From Burkholderia multivorans ATCC BAA-247 (GTDB taxonomy: Bacteria; Pseudomonadota; Gammaproteobacteria; Burkholderiales; Burkholderiaceae), in contig NZ_CP009831.1 in the NCBI RefSeq assembly GCF_000959525.1, positions 868,001-932,000 on the forward strand: DNA of 64,000 bases, in the 5' to 3' direction. Below the pieces are notes generated by a model. That model had not been told where the DNA came from. It saw nothing but the letters and a program-made list of their open reading frames with translations, and ran no database searches. Both the position numbers and the translations under genes were made by a program. This document shows, one piece after another, positions 37,533-48,322 of the stretch (position 1 is the stretch's first letter; each line of letters starts with the position of its first letter).

Positions 37533-38558
37533 TCAGAACTTGTGCGTGAGCCCGACGATGACGCCGCGCGCGGTCGCGCCCGGCGTGACGTCGACGCCTG
37601 AGTACTCCGTGCCGTTCAGTCCATACGCAGCCCGTCTGCGATTGTCGATTAGCCCCGCGGCGACATAGAGAATCGACGATTTCGACAGCAGATACTCGTA
37701 TGCGAGGCCGAATTGCTGTGCGTTGTTGCCGTTGCCGGTGCGATCGTGCAGATAGCCATACAGCGCGGCGACCTCGTTGGTCGGGTTGATTTGCCACGAG
37801 ACCGACGCCGACCAGGTCGCCTCGTTCTGGCTGTGGTCGGTTTGCGTTTCGGTGTGATAGACGAGGTAGAAGCGCGCGGCGGCGACCTTCAGCGACGTGG
37901 CCGCCGTGAACACGTTCTGCACCGATGTTCCGGCTGCGTTGTCCTGCCGGTCGTAGCCGGCCGCGATGTGCCACGGACCGTTGACGTATTTGACAACCAC
38001 GTTGTACGACTGCAGGCCGTTCGACGGCGTAGTCGTCGAGTCGCGCATCGCCACGAGAAACTGCGCAGTGAGTCCGTGCCACGCCGGCGTGAACCACGTG
38101 ATCGCATTGCTCGCGCGCACCGACACGTCGTCGAAGTCGTTCAGCGGCGACGCGATCGACTTCGCAGCCAGCGGATCGATTTCGCCGTCGAGATACTGAT
38201 ATTGCGGCTTCTTCTGCCGGCCGATCCTCAATTCGCCGAAGCGCCCGGACATGCCGACCCATGCGAGGCGATTGAAGGCATCCGCCGAATTCTGCGGTGC
38301 GCCGTTGACCGCCGAAAAACCTTGCTCCAGCTGGAAGTTCACCCGGAGCCCGCCGCCGAGGTCTTCGTGTCCAACGAACCCGTAGACGGTCGCGAAGAGC
38401 CCGCCCGACGATGCGCGGACAACGTGTCCCGCACCACCGCTCTGATATTCGATGCCGTTATCGACGACGCCATAGAGCGTGACCGACGACTGCGCGTGAG
38501 CGGCCTGATACGCGCACGCCGACAGCATGACGACTGCTGCGAGAGAAGTCCTTTTCAT
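37533..38558 (-). CDS. Gram-negative porin
   Basis: A 341-residue outer-membrane porin. The signal peptide ends AAHAQS and the mature protein begins SSVTLYGVVDNGIEYQ. Beta-strand repeats (GHEDLGGGLRVNFQLEQGF, FNRLAWVGM, ELRIGRQ) and the C-terminal LTHKF follow. It is closely related to the 341-residue porin at 44823. It is divergent from the 4,5-dihydroxyphthalate-decarboxylase-like gene, and the shared promoter region carries an inverted CGCTGG-ACTTTT repeat. It probably admits the aromatic substrate. Confidence 0.92.
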   Translation of the reverse strand: MKRTSLAAVVMLSACAYQAAHAQSSVTLYGVVDNGIEYQSGGAGHVVRASSGGLFATVYGFVGHEDLGGGLRVNFQLEQGFSAVNGAPQNSADAFNRLAWVGMSGRFGELRIGRQKKPQYQYLDGEIDPLAAKSIASPLNDFDDVSVRASNAITWFTPAWHGLTAQFLVAMRDSTTTPSNGLQSYNVVVKYVNGPWHIAAGYDRQDNAAGTSVQNVFTAATSLKVAAARFYLVYHTETQTDHSQNEATWSASVSWQINPTNEVAALYGYLHDRTGNGNNAQQFGLAYEYLLSKSSILYVAAGLIDNRRRAAYGLNGTEYSGVDVTPGATARGVIVGLTHKF

Positions 38559-38681
38559 TTGTCTCCGTCTGTTTTTTTTCGGCCTGGCTGCGCTTCGCGA
38601 ACCGGGCAATGCGAGCGTTCGTTGTTGTGTACGGCGGATGATAGAAACCTCGCACGATCCAAGTCTCTGTAGAAACGATGC

Positions 38682-38742
38682 TTTCGCTGGTACTTTTTTT
38701 CGGGGTGCGTTACCGCGCTCGCGAAAAGTGCCAGCGAATCTG
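38682..38742. promoter_or_regulatory. Inverted pair of operator candidates between porin and decarboxylase-like gene
   Basis: TTTCGCTGGTACTTTTTTT (38682-38700) faces AAAAGTGCCAGCGAATCTG (38724-38742), an inverted repeat with a 23-bp gap. The second half reads CAGATTCGCTGGCACTTTT on the minus strand and recurs almost unchanged at 47132-47149, before the AraC-type and OmpK genes. The rest of the 297-bp intergenic region holds no gene. Confidence 0.55.
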
Positions 38743-38855
38743 CAATTTTTGTAGGGACGGCGCCTTGCCCTGTGCCTATCGTTCTGTCTGCAAGCCGATC
38801 GCCGGCGCTGGCATTTCCGCTTCAGCCAACGGCGACGGTCCACCATGCGGAGACG

Positions 38856-39830
38856 ATGTTGATCAGGAAAGTCCCTCTCAAGATTGCAATCGCGGAATAT
38901 CCGCATACGGCGGCGATCCGTAACGGCTCGATTCCGATCGAAGGCGTGCAGGCCGAATTCGTGACGGTCAAACCGCAGATCGGCGCATTCCGACGGATGG
39001 TGCGCGACGTCGAATTCGACGTGTGCGAGCTCGCGCCAACTACTTACCTCATTGCGCGCGCGTTCGGAGCGCCGTTCGTCGCGTTGCCGGTTTTCGTCAC
39101 GCGTACGTTCCATCATGGCGGGCTGCTCGTGCGCCCGGACGCGAATGTCCGCACGCCGAACGACCTGGAAGGCAAGAAAGTGGGCGTGCGGGCGTACTCG
39201 GTGACGACCGGCGTATGGACCCGGCAGGTCCTGATCGACGAATACGGCGTCGACGTGTCGAAGGTCACGTGGGTCGTCGACGACGAGGAGCATGTGACGC
39301 AGTTGAAGCTGCCGCCGAACGTCGTCCACGCGGCAAACGGTACGTCGCTCGCCGACATGATGGCGAGCGGCGAGCTCGCGGCCGGCTTTGCCGCGGCGGT
39401 GGGCATCGGCCGCACCGGCAATCCGACCGGCGGCTGGAAGGAGGTGGAGGCGGATTACCCGGAGCTGTTCCCGAACGCACGTGAACTGGAGGCGGACTAC
39501 TACGCGTGCACTGGCATCTATCCGATGCACGGCACGATCGTCGTGAAGGACTCCGTACTTGGCGAGCACCCGTGGATTGCAAAGTCGCTATATGACGCGT
39601 TCGCTCAGGCAAAAAAGGAATGGCTTGCGCGTCTCGATGCGGGCGAAGTCGCCGGTCCGAGCGACAACAAGTACCTGCGTATGCGCGAGATCGTCGGGCA
39701 CGACCCGCTGCCGTACGGGCTGCACGACAACATCAAGACTATCGAGGCGCTCGAAGCGACGGCGTTCAAGCAGGGGCTGACGCCGCGGCGCATGTCGATT
39801 GACGAGCTGTTCGTCGACCCGCAAGCGTAA
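38856..39830 (+). CDS. 4,5-dihydroxyphthalate decarboxylase-like protein, copy 1
   Basis: A 324-residue protein of the Pht5-like group, which has a periplasmic-binding-protein fold but no signal peptide. In the known case it decarboxylates 4,5-dihydroxyphthalate to protocatechuate. Typical stretches are IAEYPHTAAIRNGSIPIEGV, EFDVCELAPTTYLIARAFGA, DLEGKKVGVRAYSVTTGVWT and a C-terminal RRMSIDELFVDPQA. It is about 80% alike by eye to the copy at 58878. The ATG at 38856 has GGAGACG upstream. It heads an operon with an MFS transporter and an extradiol dioxygenase. The same fold is also used by solute-binding proteins, so the enzyme role is likely but not certain. Confidence 0.8.
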   Translation: MLIRKVPLKIAIAEYPHTAAIRNGSIPIEGVQAEFVTVKPQIGAFRRMVRDVEFDVCELAPTTYLIARAFGAPFVALPVFVTRTFHHGGLLVRPDANVRTPNDLEGKKVGVRAYSVTTGVWTRQVLIDEYGVDVSKVTWVVDDEEHVTQLKLPPNVVHAANGTSLADMMASGELAAGFAAAVGIGRTGNPTGGWKEVEADYPELFPNARELEADYYACTGIYPMHGTIVVKDSVLGEHPWIAKSLYDAFAQAKKEWLARLDAGEVAGPSDNKYLRMREIVGHDPLPYGLHDNIKTIEALEATAFKQGLTPRRMSIDELFVDPQA

Positions 39831-39971
39831 CGCACCCCGGAGACCGGCATGGTCTCTTCGGTAAGACGGCAAGGCAGCCGCACCCGGCGCAGATTCGAGC
39901 CGGAACGTTGGCAAGTGGTCCGGCGCGCGCATTGCTCATCTCGCCGGACGCGTAGCAATGCAGGGCGAACC

Positions 39972-41267
39972 ATGAAGACAAGGCAGATGGAGACAGCAAA
40001 ACCAGGGCACCGCAGCGGTTCGAACCATTGGTTCATCCTCGGGCTCCTTGCACTCGGCGTACTGATTTCGTTCGTCGATCGCAGCAGCATTTCGAGCGCA
40101 TTGGCAGATGCGAGTTTCGTGACGCGATTTTCGCTGACGAGTATCGATCGCGGGTGGATCAATGCAGCGTTCTTCTGGTCCTACGGCCTGTTCCAGGTAC
40201 CGATGGGCTGGGTAGCCGACCGCTACGGCGTGAAGTGGCCGTATGCAATCTGCTTTGCGCTGTGGTGCATCGCGACTGCGCTCACGGGTGCCGTGTCGAC
40301 GCTCGCAGGCCTTGTCGTGATGCGGCTCGTGATTGGTGTGGCCGAAGCGATCGTGATTCCGGCGAGCTACCGCTGGATTCGCAATAACTTTGACGAACGC
40401 CGCAACGGGCTCGCGGTCGGGCTGCTTGCGATGGGCAATAAGCTCGGGCCGGCGATCGGCGCGCCGGTAGCCGCGTGGGTGATCGTCGCGTGGTCGTGGA
40501 AGGCGATGTTCGTCGCGACAGGGTTGCTGGGATTGTTGTGGCTCGCGCCGTGGTTGCTGCTCGTGCGAAACGACCTGCCGAGCCGCGAGTCGCTGAGGCA
40601 CGCCCGCCGTACGGCGCGCTCGGTATCGCTCGGCAGCGTTCTTGCAAGTCCGGTCGTGTGGGGCGGCATGATCACGAACTTCTGCTACGGCTACTTTACG
40701 TTCTATTCCATGACGTGGATGCCCGCGTACCTCGTCGAGCAGCGCGGACTGTCGCTTGCGCAGTCGGGGCTCTACACGTTCTTCAGCTTCGTCGGCATCG
40801 CGGTCGTCGCCGCGCTGGCCGGGTGGGCCGCGGATCTCGTAATTGCGCGCGGCGGCAACCCGCTCGTCGTACGCAAGAGCTTCACGATCGCCGGCTTCTG
40901 CGGCGGCAGCACCGTACTGCTCGGCGCGTACGCGCATTCGCTCGACATGGCGCTGTTCTGGAACGTGCTGTCGCTGTCGTTGCTCGGCTTCACAACTGCA
41001 AACAATCTCGTGCTGTCGCGGCTCACGCTGATTCCGCGCGAAGCGATCGGACTCGTGACCGGCGTGCAGCAGGTCGCGACGAGCCTTGCCGGCGGCGTCG
41101 CGGCGAGTCTGTCCGGGTGGCTTCTGCACGTCAGCAACAGCTACGACCTGCCGATGATGGTGATCCTCGTGTTCTTGCTGATCGGCGCAGTCGCGACGCT
41201 GACGCTGTTTCGCCCTGAATGGGCGCCGAAGGTCAGCATGGCGCCGCGCCCGTTGCGCGAGGCGTAA
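39972..41267 (+). CDS. MFS transporter, anion:cation symporter (ACS) type
   Basis: A 431-residue 12-helix MFS protein of the ACS family, which includes the phthalate, tartrate and hexuronate transporters. Signatures are VLISFVDRSSIS in helix 1, ADRYGVKWPYAIC in loop 2-3 and RLVIGVAEAIVIPASYRWI in helix 4. A phthalate-like dicarboxylate would fit the adjacent decarboxylase-like gene. I chose the ATG at 39972. An in-frame ATG at 39849 has a good GGAGAC site but would add 41 basic residues before the first helix. Confidence 0.87.
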   Translation: MKTRQMETAKPGHRSGSNHWFILGLLALGVLISFVDRSSISSALADASFVTRFSLTSIDRGWINAAFFWSYGLFQVPMGWVADRYGVKWPYAICFALWCIATALTGAVSTLAGLVVMRLVIGVAEAIVIPASYRWIRNNFDERRNGLAVGLLAMGNKLGPAIGAPVAAWVIVAWSWKAMFVATGLLGLLWLAPWLLLVRNDLPSRESLRHARRTARSVSLGSVLASPVVWGGMITNFCYGYFTFYSMTWMPAYLVEQRGLSLAQSGLYTFFSFVGIAVVAALAGWAADLVIARGGNPLVVRKSFTIAGFCGGSTVLLGAYAHSLDMALFWNVLSLSLLGFTTANNLVLSRLTLIPREAIGLVTGVQQVATSLAGGVAASLSGWLLHVSNSYDLPMMVILVFLLIGAVATLTLFRPEWAPKVSMAPRPLREA

Positions 41268-41357
41268 CCGTCGCCGACCACAGGAATTTTTCCGGATTTC
41301 CTTTCGGATAAACGTAACGGCGGGTGATCCCGCGGTATTGGACTGGATATTTCATAC

Positions 41358-42344
41358 ATGGCGAAAATCGTATTCGGGATGGCGGTGCCCCATAGCGGCA
41401 TGCTGGGGCAGGCGCCGGAGGACTGGCTCAAGAACGGCGAACGCGACCGCGCGAACCCTGAATTGTGGTTCCGTAACCGGACATGGACCTATCCCGAACT
41501 CGAAGCGCATCGCGGTGCCGCGTTCGAGCCGTATCTGACGCTCGAGGAGCGCCGCGCGCGTGCGGCGCGCTGCCGGGCGGCGCTCGACGCGATGGCCGCT
41601 GCGTATCGCGACGCACGCATCGACGTCGCGATCATCCTCGGCAAGGACCAGAAGGAAATCTTCACGCATCAGTCGCCGTCGATTGCGATCTACAGCGGCG
41701 CTGAAGTGCATAACGGGCCGCCCCAGCGTGCGGTCTATGCGCCGGATCGGCACGTCACACACCGCTGTCATCCGCAACTCGCCGCCTGGCTCATCGAACG
41801 GTTTCAGCGCGAGGGCTTCGACCTCACCGACCTGTTCGCATGGCCCGACAATGTATGGATGAAGCCGTTGCCCGACTATCCCGTGGTACCGCACGCATAC
41901 AGCTTCGTGTACCACCAGATCATGAGCGACGATCCGCCGCCTCACGTACCGGTGCTGATGAACTGCTTCTATCCGCCGACCCAACCGTCGATGTCGCGCT
42001 GTATCGCATTCGGCGACGTGCTGCGCGACGCGCTGAACGCGTGGCCGGAGGACGTGCGGATCGGCATTTTCGCGTCCGGCGGCCTGTCGCATTTCGTGAA
42101 CGACGAGGAGTTCGACCACCGAATCCTGAAAATGCTCGCCGACTACGACTACGACGGCCTTGCGGCGATCGACAACCGTGCGTATCAGTCCGGCACGTCC
42201 GAAATCAAGCTCTATGCGAGCGTGATGAAAGCGATGGAAAAGACCGGCGCCCCGATGACGCTGGTCGACTACGTTCCGTGCTGGCGTACACCGGCCGGCA
42301 CCGGCGAGGGAATGGGCTTCATGTACTGGCGCGCAGCCGACTGA
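41358..42344 (+). CDS. Class III extradiol ring-cleavage dioxygenase (LigB-like)
   Basis: The 328-residue Fe(II) dioxygenase belongs to the LigB superfamily, which cleaves protocatechuate or related catechols at the 4,5 bond. Conserved His candidates appear in AVPHSGM (about residue 12), EVHNGPP and SGGLSHFV (about 246), and the C-terminal YVPCWRTPAGTGEGMGFMYW resembles LigB-type ends. A separate LigA-like small subunit is not seen next to it, so it may act alone, as gallate dioxygenases do. The gene follows the decarboxylase-like and MFS genes on the same strand. Confidence 0.87.
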   Translation: MAKIVFGMAVPHSGMLGQAPEDWLKNGERDRANPELWFRNRTWTYPELEAHRGAAFEPYLTLEERRARAARCRAALDAMAAAYRDARIDVAIILGKDQKEIFTHQSPSIAIYSGAEVHNGPPQRAVYAPDRHVTHRCHPQLAAWLIERFQREGFDLTDLFAWPDNVWMKPLPDYPVVPHAYSFVYHQIMSDDPPPHVPVLMNCFYPPTQPSMSRCIAFGDVLRDALNAWPEDVRIGIFASGGLSHFVNDEEFDHRILKMLADYDYDGLAAIDNRAYQSGTSEIKLYASVMKAMEKTGAPMTLVDYVPCWRTPAGTGEGMGFMYWRAAD

Positions 42345-42450
42345 GCCGCCGGCATTCATGTCGACGAGAGAAACGTCGTTTGCCGGCACTCGCACGTTGC
42401 CGGACGATGCAGACCGATGTGATCCTCACTACAAAATGGAGACGGTTACT

Positions 42451-44373
<1,923 letters not shown>

Positions 44374-44394
44374 AGCGGTTCGTGCTGGGTCTCG

Positions 44395-44428
44395 GGCACT
44401 GCGGGTTCGACGCGCAGTGCCTTTTTTT
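44395..44428 (+). terminator. Rho-independent terminator after the beta-propeller gene
   Basis: A perfect 9-bp stem (GGCACTGCG at 44395-44403, CGCAGTGCC at 44413-44421) with a 9-base loop is followed by seven T (44422-44428). It ends the operon 38856-44373. Confidence 0.92.
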
Positions 44429-44822
44429 ATTGGCGTTGCCATATTGGTCGGAAATCGAGCGACAAGAGCATTTGAATACGCTGCTGCGCGTCGTTGTGCC
44501 GATATGGGCGGTCAGGCTCGACTCAATTACGGAGTCAACGTCGCCCGCAATCGTTCGATTCTGGCGGTCGGCGGTCCGGTCCGCCCGACGTGCCCAACGG
44601 AGCGGCCAGCGGCAAAGACCTTGATGAGGTCTACGCTCGCAAGGTCATGTCGGAGAAGCGCGTCACGCTGTCGTAACAAGGACGCAATTGCCGATGCAGG
44701 CAGCGGCGTCCGGGGCTGCCCGGCGAAAGCAACGTCGCAATCGGCGATTCGGTGTCCGGCGCGATCCGGGGCATCGACGTAGAACGCGGCCGGCAATCGT
44801 CGGCAGGCGACGTGGCAGCGCT
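44429..44822. other. Intergenic region without a recognisable gene
   Basis: Between the terminator and the convergent porin gene there is no frame with a good start. A plus-strand frame ends GKDLDEVYARKVMSEKRVTLS before a stop at about 44676. It looks like the C-terminal tail of a lost gene, but I cannot name it. Confidence 0.45.
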
Positions 44823-45848
44823 TCAGAACTTGTGCACGACTCCGAAAATCGCACCGCGTGCATTCGATCCCGGCGCAACCGTCACGCCTGCATAGGCAGT
44901 GCCGTTCAGCGCGAACGCGGCCTTGTTGCGATTGTCGATGAATGCGGCCGACACATACAGCGTGGTCCGCTTCGACAGGTAATGCTCGTAAGTCATGCCG
45001 ACTTGCTGGGCATTGTTGCCGTTGCCCGTGCGGTCATGAACGTAACCGTACATCAGCACGAGCTGATCGGCCGGGCCGAACAGCCAGGAGCCCGAGGCTT
45101 CGTACGAGTCGCGCTTCACGCTGTTGTCCGTCTGCTTCTCGGTGTGGTATGCGCCGAAAAGCCGGGCGTTGCCGATGCCGTACGACACACCGGCGTTGAA
45201 CACCTTCAGCGTCGATGTTCCTGACGCGTTCTGCGCCTGCTCGTATCCGGCGGCAATGCGAAACGGACCATTCTCATAGCGCGCAGCCGCGTTATAGAAC
45301 TGGATACCGTTGGTCGGCTTCGTCGCCGAATCACGCATCGCCACCATGAACTGCGCGGTCAGCCCGTGAAAGTTCGGCGTGAAATACGCGATCGCGTTGC
45401 TGACGCGAATCGTCAGGCTGTTGAAATTGAGCATCGGCGAGCCCATGCTCATCACCGCAACGGGATCGAGCTCCGGATTCAGGAAGATGTATTGCGGCGT
45501 GTTTTGCAAGCCGAAGCGTAGTTCGCCGAATCCGCCGGATAGTCCGATCCATGCCTGGCGATTGAAAGCCGCGGTTCCGTTCGCGGCGGCGCCTGACACG
45601 CCGGAAAATCCCTGCTCGAGCTGAAAGTTCACATGCAAGCCGCCACCGATGTCTTCGCTGCCTTTGAACCCGTACCGGCTCGCGAACAGGCCGCCGGAGG
45701 TCATCCGTGCGACGGCGCCGTTGCCGCCGTTCTGGTATTCGATCGCGTCATCGATGACGCCATAGAGCGTCACTGACGACTGGGCAAGGACAGGCTGCAT
45801 CAGTGCAGCCGACATCGCGCCGGCTAAAGCGACAAGAGGTTTGCGCAT
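44823..45848 (-). CDS. Gram-negative porin
   Basis: A 341-residue outer-membrane porin with the signal peptide ending PVLAQS, the mature start SSVTLYGVIDDAIEYQ, GSEDIGGGLHVNFQLEQGF, FNRQAWIGL, ELRFGLQ and the C-terminal VVHKF. It aligns over its full length with the porin at 37533, and choosing the ATG at 45848 gives the same 341 residues. It is in line with the OmpK-like gene upstream (gap 60 bases), so both may come from one promoter near 47 kb. Confidence 0.92.
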   Translation of the reverse strand: MRKPLVALAGAMSAALMQPVLAQSSVTLYGVIDDAIEYQNGGNGAVARMTSGGLFASRYGFKGSEDIGGGLHVNFQLEQGFSGVSGAAANGTAAFNRQAWIGLSGGFGELRFGLQNTPQYIFLNPELDPVAVMSMGSPMLNFNSLTIRVSNAIAYFTPNFHGLTAQFMVAMRDSATKPTNGIQFYNAAARYENGPFRIAAGYEQAQNASGTSTLKVFNAGVSYGIGNARLFGAYHTEKQTDNSVKRDSYEASGSWLFGPADQLVLMYGYVHDRTGNGNNAQQVGMTYEHYLSKRTTLYVSAAFIDNRNKAAFALNGTAYAGVTVAPGSNARGAIFGVVHKF

Positions 45849-45908
45849 CGTGCGTTCCATGTTGTTCATCGAGGCGGATAACCGCGTCTGCACGCGGTTG
45901 CACGCGAA

Positions 45909-46973
45909 TCAGAAATGAAGTTCCGCGACGAACATCGGCACCGATGTCTGCGTGGTCCCCGGTTGTTCCGAAGCCGGCGTGCCGTACATGTTGTGCCAGT
46001 ACTCGTAGCCGATGCCCGCATAGATCGTGCGCGGATGGCCGACGAACGATCCGACGTCCGCCATGAGATAAGCGCGCGTGAGAAACTCGGTGGTCGTGCG
46101 CACGCCGAAGCCATCTTTCCCCTTCGGCCCCGTCACGCTCGCGAAGCCTTTGAACACCAGCGGGACCGGGCCGAGACGGAACGGATAAAGCCACGAACTC
46201 TCGAAGTGCACGGCCGGGTTGAAGTGAACGTCGACGTTCGTAATGCCGTCGTGGTTGCTCTCGGTGCGCACGCCAAGCGTCATATTCCAGAAGCCGCGCG
46301 GAATCGCGAATTCGATGGTCGCGCCGGCCACGAACATCCGGGCCCGTTCCGCGTAGGCGTCGTTCTTCGTACCGAACTCGTAGCCGAGCGTCACTCCGAC
46401 GTCGCGGACGAATCCGTACGAAAACTGCCGGTTGAAAATCCTGCTGGCACTGAGCGACACGCGGCCGACGCTATAGACTTCCTGCGCACCGCCGGACCCG
46501 GGCGTCGGGTAGCCGTACTGATTCGTCGGGCCCGCCTCTGGGTTGGCCATGTTCGACACGAGGTAGTCGACGTTGAACGCATAACTGCCGTACCGGAATC
46601 CACCGGTCGTCGTGAGGAAGCCGATGTTCTGCGTGACCTTCGCCGGTGCGCCTGTCGCCGTTCGCACGCCCGGGTAGTAGAAATTGGTGCCGACGCGGTA
46701 ACCGATATACGTATCGTTCCATGAGGTCGGCGCACTGACCTGCGCGGGCGGCGACAGCGGTGCAGTCAGCGTGCTCGCCTGCGACAGCGTGACGGGCGTC
46801 GCGGACTGTGCCGCTGGGTCGGCTGGCGCTGGTCTTTCGGCCTGCGCAAGTCGTGCGGCGTCGCTCGCTGCGTCGAGGCCCGGTAGTGTTTCGGCTGCAT
46901 GCGCCGGACCGGCGATACCGCCGAGCACGGCGATGCCGAGCAGCCGCGCGCGGATAGCGGTGGATTTTTTCAT
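45909..46973 (-). CDS. OmpK/Tsx-like outer-membrane channel protein
   Basis: The 354-residue exported protein has a signal peptide ending AHAAE, an Ala/Pro-rich segment to about residue 80, and then a 12-strand barrel of the nucleoside-specific channel (Tsx/OmpK) group. Recognisable stretches are WNDTYIGYRVGTNFYYPGV, YAFNVDYLVS, GFVRDVGVTLGYEFGTKNDA, GPKGKDGFG, GYEYWHNMYG and a C-terminal ELHF. In this context it may carry an aromatic or lactone compound. GGAGAC lies just before the ATG. It is divergent from the AraC-type gene, with an operator candidate between. Confidence 0.83.
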   Translation of the reverse strand: MKKSTAIRARLLGIAVLGGIAGPAHAAETLPGLDAASDAARLAQAERPAPADPAAQSATPVTLSQASTLTAPLSPPAQVSAPTSWNDTYIGYRVGTNFYYPGVRTATGAPAKVTQNIGFLTTTGGFRYGSYAFNVDYLVSNMANPEAGPTNQYGYPTPGSGGAQEVYSVGRVSLSASRIFNRQFSYGFVRDVGVTLGYEFGTKNDAYAERARMFVAGATIEFAIPRGFWNMTLGVRTESNHDGITNVDVHFNPAVHFESSWLYPFRLGPVPLVFKGFASVTGPKGKDGFGVRTTTEFLTRAYLMADVGSFVGHPRTIYAGIGYEYWHNMYGTPASEQPGTTQTSVPMFVAELHF

Positions 46974-47124
46974 GTCTCCTTCCACATTTCGTTGATATGC
47001 AGGAAGCGGTCGATTCACGACTCTGAATTTTTCGTAACACGGTGACGGCGCTCGACGATGTCGACGCGCAGGATGGTCGCCGTGGACCGCAATGTATGCG
47101 ATGCCGGTTTGAATGCCTTTACAC

Positions 47125-47149
47125 AAAAGTTAGATTCGCTGGCACTTTT
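47125..47149. promoter_or_regulatory. Operator candidate between OmpK-like and AraC-type genes
   Basis: AAAAGT (47125-47130) and AGATTCGCTGGCACTTTT (47132-47149) form an inverted AAAAGT/ACTTTT arrangement. The 18-base core recurs in inverse orientation at 38724-38742 and in related form at 38682-38700. The AraC-type protein encoded 95 bp downstream is the natural candidate ligand. Confidence 0.55.
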
Positions 47150-47244
47150 CTCCGGTATCCGCGTCCGGGTAAATATCAGGTCGCACATGCGCGGAATGTG
47201 TGAAACGATTGGCCGTTTTCTGGTCGAACGTTCGAAGTCGCGCG

Positions 47245-48171
47245 ATGAAAGATCAGCATCAAAAGCACAGCAGTAGCGCAAGGCAGACCACGGTGCCGAG
47301 GGTCCGGCTCTATGTGGAACGCCCCGAGGACGAGAACTGGTTCGTGCACGTCGGCCACGTGACCGAGCGCGGCCGCTGGCGCACCGAGCCGCATGCGCAC
47401 CCGGCGTATGGACAGGTGATTTTCGTGTTGCGCGGGCGCGGCGTGATGAACCTGGAAGGAAGCAGCGTGCCATTCGAAGGGCCGTGCGCGCTGCTGCTGC
47501 CGACGGAGTGCGTGCACGGTCTGGACTATGAAGTGGACGTGGACCGCTGGGTAGTCACGATCGACGACGCGTATCTCCGCCAGATCAACGCGGAGCTGCG
47601 CGAATTCTGCACGCTGTGGTCGGCGCCCCGTCTGATTCCGCTCGCCGGTTCTACGCAAACCGGCATCGAGTTGTATCGGTTGATCGGCGATCTGAAGCGG
47701 GAAGCCGAATCGCATGCGGTAGGACACATCGCCGGCACGCGCGCGCTGCTGACGATGCTGCTGCTGTTGCTCGTCAGGGAAGCGCAGCTCGATCAGCGGG
47801 TCGCCGACGGTGAAACGCGCAACGACTTTCGCGTTGTCGACCGTTTTCGCAAGCTGATCGATCAGCACTATCAATCGAACCTCTCGCTGCAGGACTATGC
47901 ATCGATGATGGCGATCTCGCCGGTCCAGCTGCGCGCCGCATGCGCGTCGGCGGTCGCGCAAAGCCCGACGAAGATGATTCGCGCGCGCATCGTGACCGAA
48001 GCGAAGCGCAAACTGATTTTCGGCGACATGTCGGTCGAACAGATCGCGTTCGATCTCGGCTTTGCCGATGCCGCGTACTTCACGCGCTTCTTTCGCCGCG
48101 AAGTGGGGCAAACGCCGAGCCAGTTTCGTGTGAGCGCCCGCCAGCAGGCGGAAGGCACATTGCCGCAATAA
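47245..48171 (+). CDS. AraC-family transcriptional regulator
   Basis: A 308-residue regulator with an N-terminal cupin sensor (PHAHPAYGQVIFVLRGRGVM, about residues 51-70) and a C-terminal double helix-turn-helix (SLQDYASMMAISPVQLRAAC and SVEQIAFDLGFADAAYFTRF). The layout is like HpaA/PobR-type activators of aromatic catabolism. The ATG at 47245 is the likely start; a GTG at 47200 would add 15 residues. It is divergent from the OmpK-like gene. The shared operator-like element at 38.7 kb suggests it also controls the porin/decarboxylase promoter. Confidence 0.88.
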   Translation: MKDQHQKHSSSARQTTVPRVRLYVERPEDENWFVHVGHVTERGRWRTEPHAHPAYGQVIFVLRGRGVMNLEGSSVPFEGPCALLLPTECVHGLDYEVDVDRWVVTIDDAYLRQINAELREFCTLWSAPRLIPLAGSTQTGIELYRLIGDLKREAESHAVGHIAGTRALLTMLLLLLVREAQLDQRVADGETRNDFRVVDRFRKLIDQHYQSNLSLQDYASMMAISPVQLRAACASAVAQSPTKMIRARIVTEAKRKLIFGDMSVEQIAFDLGFADAAYFTRFFRREVGQTPSQFRVSARQQAEGTLPQ

Positions 48172-48322
48172 GTCGCGGGCGGCCGGCAGCCGGATGCCGA
48201 AAGTCCAGGCGAATCCACGCTTTGTACCGGGACGGCCGCGCGCATCGCGGATAGGCTGCAACCATCGTGCTGGCGGACCGAATCGCGGTCGGCTGCCGGC
48301 CGGATGGAGGAGCTCGAAAAAG

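Noticed and set aside
39849-39971. Longer N-terminus for the ACS-type MFS protein
   Set aside because: Although GGAGAC precedes the ATG at 39849, the 41 added residues are Arg/Ser-rich and unlike the family; the site is better explained as a relic of the duplicated operon.
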